A stretch of DNA of 64,000 nucleotides. Source: a bacterium. GTDB taxonomy: Bacteria; Hydrothermota; Tepidihabitantia; SM23-42; JAOAFX01. Location of the stretch: positions 62,001 through 126,000 of the forward strand of contig DASVHD010000021.1 in assembly GCA_036382775.1 (NCBI GenBank). The letters run 5' to 3'. Below are positions 60,802 through 64,000 of this stretch, piece after piece (positions within the stretch are counted from its first letter, which is position 1; each line of letters begins with the position of its first letter). A program made the position numbers and the translations under genes. The notes beneath the pieces are model-generated. The model was not told the DNA's origin and ran no database searches. It was given only the letters and a program-made list of their open reading frames with translations.

Positions 60802-62286
60802 ATGGATATTGATAAACAGGGCATTGATGACCTGAATCGGTTGAATTACTGGCGCCGCTACCAGTCCACGCTGTCGTTCGTGCTGTTCATGGCGGTAAGG
60901 AAGGAGTTTCCTAAATACCGTTTGCGGATCGAACATTCCATGAGCCAGGGATTTTACTGCTACCTTGATCGACCGCTTAAATTAAAGCAGGTCGAAAAGT
61001 TGAAACTGCGGATGCGCAAGATCGTCTGGCAGAACCTGCCCATACGGAATTTTACCATACCGGTAACGCAGGCTGTTTGTCTTTTCAAAAAGCAGGGTTC
61101 TATTGATAAGATCGAGCTGCTCCGTGATTGCCCGGTAAAGACACTGCGAGTGAGTAAACTGGCCGGTCTGTTTGATGCTTTTGGCATGCCGCCCCTGGAT
61201 TCGACAGGAAAAGCGATGTTCTTTGACATCAGGCTGTTCAGTCCCGGTTTTGTCCTGCTTTTTCCGTTCTGGCAGGATCTAAACGCAATGGCACCTTATA
61301 TCCCCCAGCTCAAATTGGCAAGAATATTCAACGAATACGGAGAATGGGTGAACATTCTGGGTGTTGCCGATGTGGCGGACCTCAATAGAGCGGTCGAAGT
61401 CAGCCGGGGTTCTGAGATCATCAAGGTCAGCGAGGCGCTGCACGAGAAAAAGATCGTCTATATCGCAGACCGCATTACCAGGGGAAAAAGAAAGATCGTG
61501 CTGATCGCCGGTCCCAGCAGCGCGGGCAAGACGACCTTCACTAAAAGGCTGGCGATCCAGCTTCTGGTGAACGAACTCAAGCCCAAGATCATTTCCGTTG
61601 ACGATTATTTTTTCCCGCATTGCCTGACGCCGCGCGATGAGTATGGCCAGCTTGATTTCGAATCAATAAAAGCTGTGGACACAGCACTGCTCAACCGTCA
61701 TCTGGAGGCGGTTATCCAGCAGCATAAAGTAAAAATGCCCCGGTTCAATTTTATCAAAGGCACGCGGGAATCCGGAGATACCATGTTCCTGCCGGATAAC
61801 GGCGTGCTCCTGGTCGAGGGCATTCATTGCCTTAATGAGGAACTCACCTATCGTATACCCAAGCGGGTCAAATTTAAAATATACATCAGCGCCCTGACGC
61901 AGCTCAATATCGACGACCACAACCGGATCTCGACGACCGACACCAGGACGATCCGGCGCCTTGCCAGGGATACGCATTACCGTGGTTACTCTGCGCAGAG
62001 AGTGCTGAGCCACTGGGGAAAAGTTAGGCGCGGCGAAGAGAGGAACATCTATCCATTCCAGGAAGAGGCTGATGAGATGTTCAATTCTGCGCTTATTTAT
62101 GAACCGTCAGTTCTGAAAGAATTTTGCGTGCCGATCCTCAGGCAGATCGGGTCACATGACCCGACATATCCTGAAGCGCGGCGGCTGCTGAATTATTTCT
62201 CATTGTTCTATCATCTTCCGAACCGGTATGTGCCATCAAATTCGATCCTGAGAGAATTCATCGGCGGTTCTTCGTTCGTGTATTAG
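60802..62286 (+). CDS. Uridine-kinase-like nucleoside kinase with N-terminal extension
   Basis: 494 aa. The P-loop 'IAGPSSAGKTTFTKRL' (about 234-249) starts a uridine kinase/phosphoribulokinase-like domain with 'SVDDYFFPH' and 'VLLVEGIHCL'. The first 220 residues look like the threonyl-tRNA-synthetase-related extension found in similar two-domain kinases. Likely salvages a nucleoside, but the exact substrate is unknown. The gene is read from a leaderless promoter divergent from the M1 gene. Confidence 0.85.
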   Translation: MDIDKQGIDDLNRLNYWRRYQSTLSFVLFMAVRKEFPKYRLRIEHSMSQGFYCYLDRPLKLKQVEKLKLRMRKIVWQNLPIRNFTIPVTQAVCLFKKQGSIDKIELLRDCPVKTLRVSKLAGLFDAFGMPPLDSTGKAMFFDIRLFSPGFVLLFPFWQDLNAMAPYIPQLKLARIFNEYGEWVNILGVADVADLNRAVEVSRGSEIIKVSEALHEKKIVYIADRITRGKRKIVLIAGPSSAGKTTFTKRLAIQLLVNELKPKIISVDDYFFPHCLTPRDEYGQLDFESIKAVDTALLNRHLEAVIQQHKVKMPRFNFIKGTRESGDTMFLPDNGVLLVEGIHCLNEELTYRIPKRVKFKIYISALTQLNIDDHNRISTTDTRTIRRLARDTHYRGYSAQRVLSHWGKVRRGEERNIYPFQEEADEMFNSALIYEPSVLKEFCVPILRQIGSHDPTYPEARRLLNYFSLFYHLPNRYVPSNSILREFIGGSSFVY

Positions 62287-62531
62287 TATGGAAGAATGCC
62301 GCCGCTTTTACTGCTAAATTTTCATCTAAGTAGACATTGACTTTGCCAGAAGTATATATATAATAGTAACTGGAGATCAAGACATTCATTGGGGATTTAT
62401 CTAATAAAATATCGAAATACCGGTAGTTTTTATCATAAATGTTTGTGATCAAAGCTTGTTTTGCCTGATAAACCGGATGTTTTTTTACATTCATAAGTTT
62501 GTCATAGAAATCAGCAAACCATGGAGGTATT
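62287..62531. other. Intergenic region before the aconitase-family gene
   Basis: 245 bp, AT-rich. An open frame on the minus strand (62258-62605) crosses it and both gene ends, but has no ribosome site or family match. A weak TTTACA/TAGAAA pair near 62487-62513 could be the promoter of the next gene. Nothing else is seen. Confidence 0.4.
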
Positions 62532-63863
62532 ATGGGGAAAACCTTGGCTGAGAAGATCCTATCCGAGAAAAGCGGAACCGACGCGGTCGCGGGCAGCATT
62601 GTCATAGCAAGAGTGGATGTCGCTGCGTTCCAGGACGGGACTGGCCCTCTGGGTGTGCGCCAGATGCTAAAGATGAAGATCGAAAAAGTAAAGGCACCGA
62701 AAGCAATCTTTTTTCTTGATCATGCCGCTCCTTCACCACGAAAAGAATTATCCAATGACCATATGCTTTTGCGCGAGTTCTGTGGTCGTTCCGGCGCGAT
62801 CCTCTCCGAGATCGGCGAGGGCGTGATCCACCAGCGGTTGGTCGAGTCCTACGCAAAACCAGGCGACGTGGTCATCGGCGCGGATTCGCACTCATGCACG
62901 TCAGGCGCGCTGGGCGCTTTTGCCACGGGAATGGGTTCGACCGATGTCGCGATCGGCATGTCGATGGGACGCACATGGTTCAAGGTCCCGGAAACCTTCC
63001 GGATCGAGGTTACGGGAAAATTCCAATCCGGTGTAGTGTCGAAGGACCTGATACTGTATCTTATCGGCATGATCGGCGCCGATGGTGCAACTTATAAAGC
63101 GCTCGAATTCGGGGGCAGCGCGATCGAAGCGATGTCCATGGAATCACGCTTTGTGCTTTCCAATATGGCGGTCGAAGCCGGAGCCAAGACCGGTCTTGTG
63201 GCATCGGACAACACGACCAAGGCGTACTTAAAGTCCAGGGGCAGGCTTAATGATTGGAAACCGCTTGCTCCAGACAAGGATGCGAAATACGAACGCGTTA
63301 TCGAGATCGACGCGTCCAAACTGGAACCGCAGGTCGCTTATCCGCATACCGTGGACAATACCAAGTCTATCAAAGATGCGCAGGGGATTAAGGTCAACCA
63401 GGTTTTTATCGGAACATGCACCAATGGCCGGATCGAAGACCTGAAGGTCGCGGCAAAGATCTTCAAGGGAAAACACGTCGCTCCCGGCGTCAGACTGATC
63501 ATTGACCCGGCATCCCGGGATGTGTTTATTGATGCTATGAAGCTCGGGTTTCTGGATGTCTGCGTACGCGCCGGCGCTATCGTGATGGGTCCTGGCTGCG
63601 GTCCCTGCGTGGGCGTGCACGAGGGTATTCTGGGAGACGGCGAAGTGTGTCTTTCCACGGCAAACCGCAATTTCAAGGGAAGAATGGGAAATCCGGAAGC
63701 GTTCGTATACCTTTCTTCGCCGGCTACGGCTGCGTGTTCGGCTTTGACCGGCGTGATAACAGACCCGCGGGGATTTTTCGCGGGGAAGGTCAGAACAAAG
63801 CCGGCAAAGAAAGCGCTGAGCCGGGGAAAGAGCAAGATCAAAACTAGAAAAAAGAAAAAATAA
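62532..63863 (+). CDS. 3-isopropylmalate/homoaconitate dehydratase large subunit
   Basis: 443 aa; about 420 is usual. Isomerises a hydroxyacid through a 4Fe-4S cluster; the cluster cysteines lie in 'FIGTCTNGR' and 'GPGCGPCVG'. Other blocks: 'FFLDHAAPSP', 'GADSHSCTSGALGAFATGMG'. This is the LeuC/HacA-type large subunit; the small subunit is not in the window. The C-terminal 22 residues are very basic ('KKALSRGKSKIKTRKKKK'), which is not usual. GGAGG lies 6 nt before the ATG. Citrate synthase follows, so a role near the citrate cycle (aconitase-like) is also possible. Confidence 0.88.
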   Translation: MGKTLAEKILSEKSGTDAVAGSIVIARVDVAAFQDGTGPLGVRQMLKMKIEKVKAPKAIFFLDHAAPSPRKELSNDHMLLREFCGRSGAILSEIGEGVIHQRLVESYAKPGDVVIGADSHSCTSGALGAFATGMGSTDVAIGMSMGRTWFKVPETFRIEVTGKFQSGVVSKDLILYLIGMIGADGATYKALEFGGSAIEAMSMESRFVLSNMAVEAGAKTGLVASDNTTKAYLKSRGRLNDWKPLAPDKDAKYERVIEIDASKLEPQVAYPHTVDNTKSIKDAQGIKVNQVFIGTCTNGRIEDLKVAAKIFKGKHVAPGVRLIIDPASRDVFIDAMKLGFLDVCVRAGAIVMGPGCGPCVGVHEGILGDGEVCLSTANRNFKGRMGNPEAFVYLSSPATAACSALTGVITDPRGFFAGKVRTKPAKKALSRGKSKIKTRKKKK

Positions 63864-63894
63864 TCAAACAATTATACTAACAGAGGAGGATTGA

Positions 63895-64000
63895 ATGAAC
63901 AGCCTGAAAACAAAATTAGCCGAGAAGATACCGGTCTGGAAAGAAGATGTAAAGAATTTCGTGAAACAGTACGGCGAAACCAAGATATCGGATGTCACGG
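63895..64000 (+). CDS. Citrate synthase (eukaryote-like type), 5' end only
   Basis: 35 codons are seen before the window ends. The opening 'MNSLKTKLAEKIPVWKED' with 'VKQYGETKISDVT' matches the start of the eukaryote-like citrate synthases of some bacteria. GAGGAGG lies 5 nt before the ATG. It follows the aconitase-family gene by 31 nt, consistent with an oxaloacetate-to-isocitrate unit. With so little sequence the call is moderate. Confidence 0.66.
   Translation, partial: MNSLKTKLAEKIPVWKEDVKNFVKQYGETKISDVT

Noticed and set aside
62258-62605. 115-aa open frame on the minus strand
   Set aside because: It overlaps the ends of two sure genes, lacks a ribosome site or promoter, and resembles no family. 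The central part remains a weak possibility.

Overview
The window comes from a bacterium with roughly 50% GC and an outer membrane. It encodes ExbB/ExbD/TonB, a TonB-dependent receptor, a PorV/PorQ-like barrel, outer-membrane barrels, lipoproteins, and six secreted proteins that share a type IX-like C-terminal sorting domain. This mix suggests an uncultured lineage of the FCB-like groups or a candidate phylum such as WOR-3/Stahlbacteria. That assignment rests on gene content alone and is inference.

Layout. 1-3258 (minus): a vWA membrane protein cut by the left edge, an Ig-like lipoprotein and a DUF2520 Rossmann protein. 3438-12159 (plus): a four-gene membrane cassette (DUF6754-type protein plus three membrane proteins), then a DUF4388 protein, one roadblock-like and one possibly related protein, two small membrane proteins and exbB-exbD-exbD-tonB. 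12449-24856 (plus): lipoprotein, TonB-dependent receptor, large secreted protein, PorV-like barrel, C39-like peptidase with LVIVD repeats, and another secreted protein. 25081-28333 (minus): a second, diverged copy of the four-gene cassette, directly preceded by a DUF559 endonuclease gene set between inward-facing REP-like palindromes. A 39-bp tandem array and a MazG-like gene follow. 29465-32315 (minus): lipoprotein and outer-membrane barrel. 32581-40378: plsC-ispH, an ABC exporter with a transglutaminase-like protein, a glutaredoxin-like protein, larE and chrA. 40506-47684 (plus): a tRNA with CAU anticodon, a signal-less fusion of an MCP-like helical region with a family-5 solute-binding domain, a coiled-coil protein, a YitT protein and radC. 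47751-64000: secreted subtilase, pfkA, HU, a repeat-rich secreted protein, UbiA and ZIP proteins, rpmB, a YggS-type protein, a secreted M1 peptidase, a nucleoside kinase, an aconitase-family large subunit and the start of citrate synthase.

How the parts may fit. The exbBD-tonB genes would energise the adjacent receptor. The PorV-like protein would help export or anchor the proteins with sorting domains. The duplicated DUF6754 cassette is the best candidate here for an undescribed membrane system. Its first copy sits in one gene run with DUF4388 and roadblock-type proteins, which are typical of polarity or motility signalling.

Signals in the DNA. Many promoters read TTGACA-like, 16-17 bp, TATAAT-like. 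At six or more genes the -10 box lies only 5-8 bases before the start codon, which predicts leaderless mRNAs and corrects some gene starts. Four envelope genes instead carry an orphan perfect Shine-Dalgarno sequence (AAGGAGGTG-like) far upstream of the real start. Two REP-like loci and one 242-bp element with perfect 26-bp terminal inverted repeats mark small mobile DNA.
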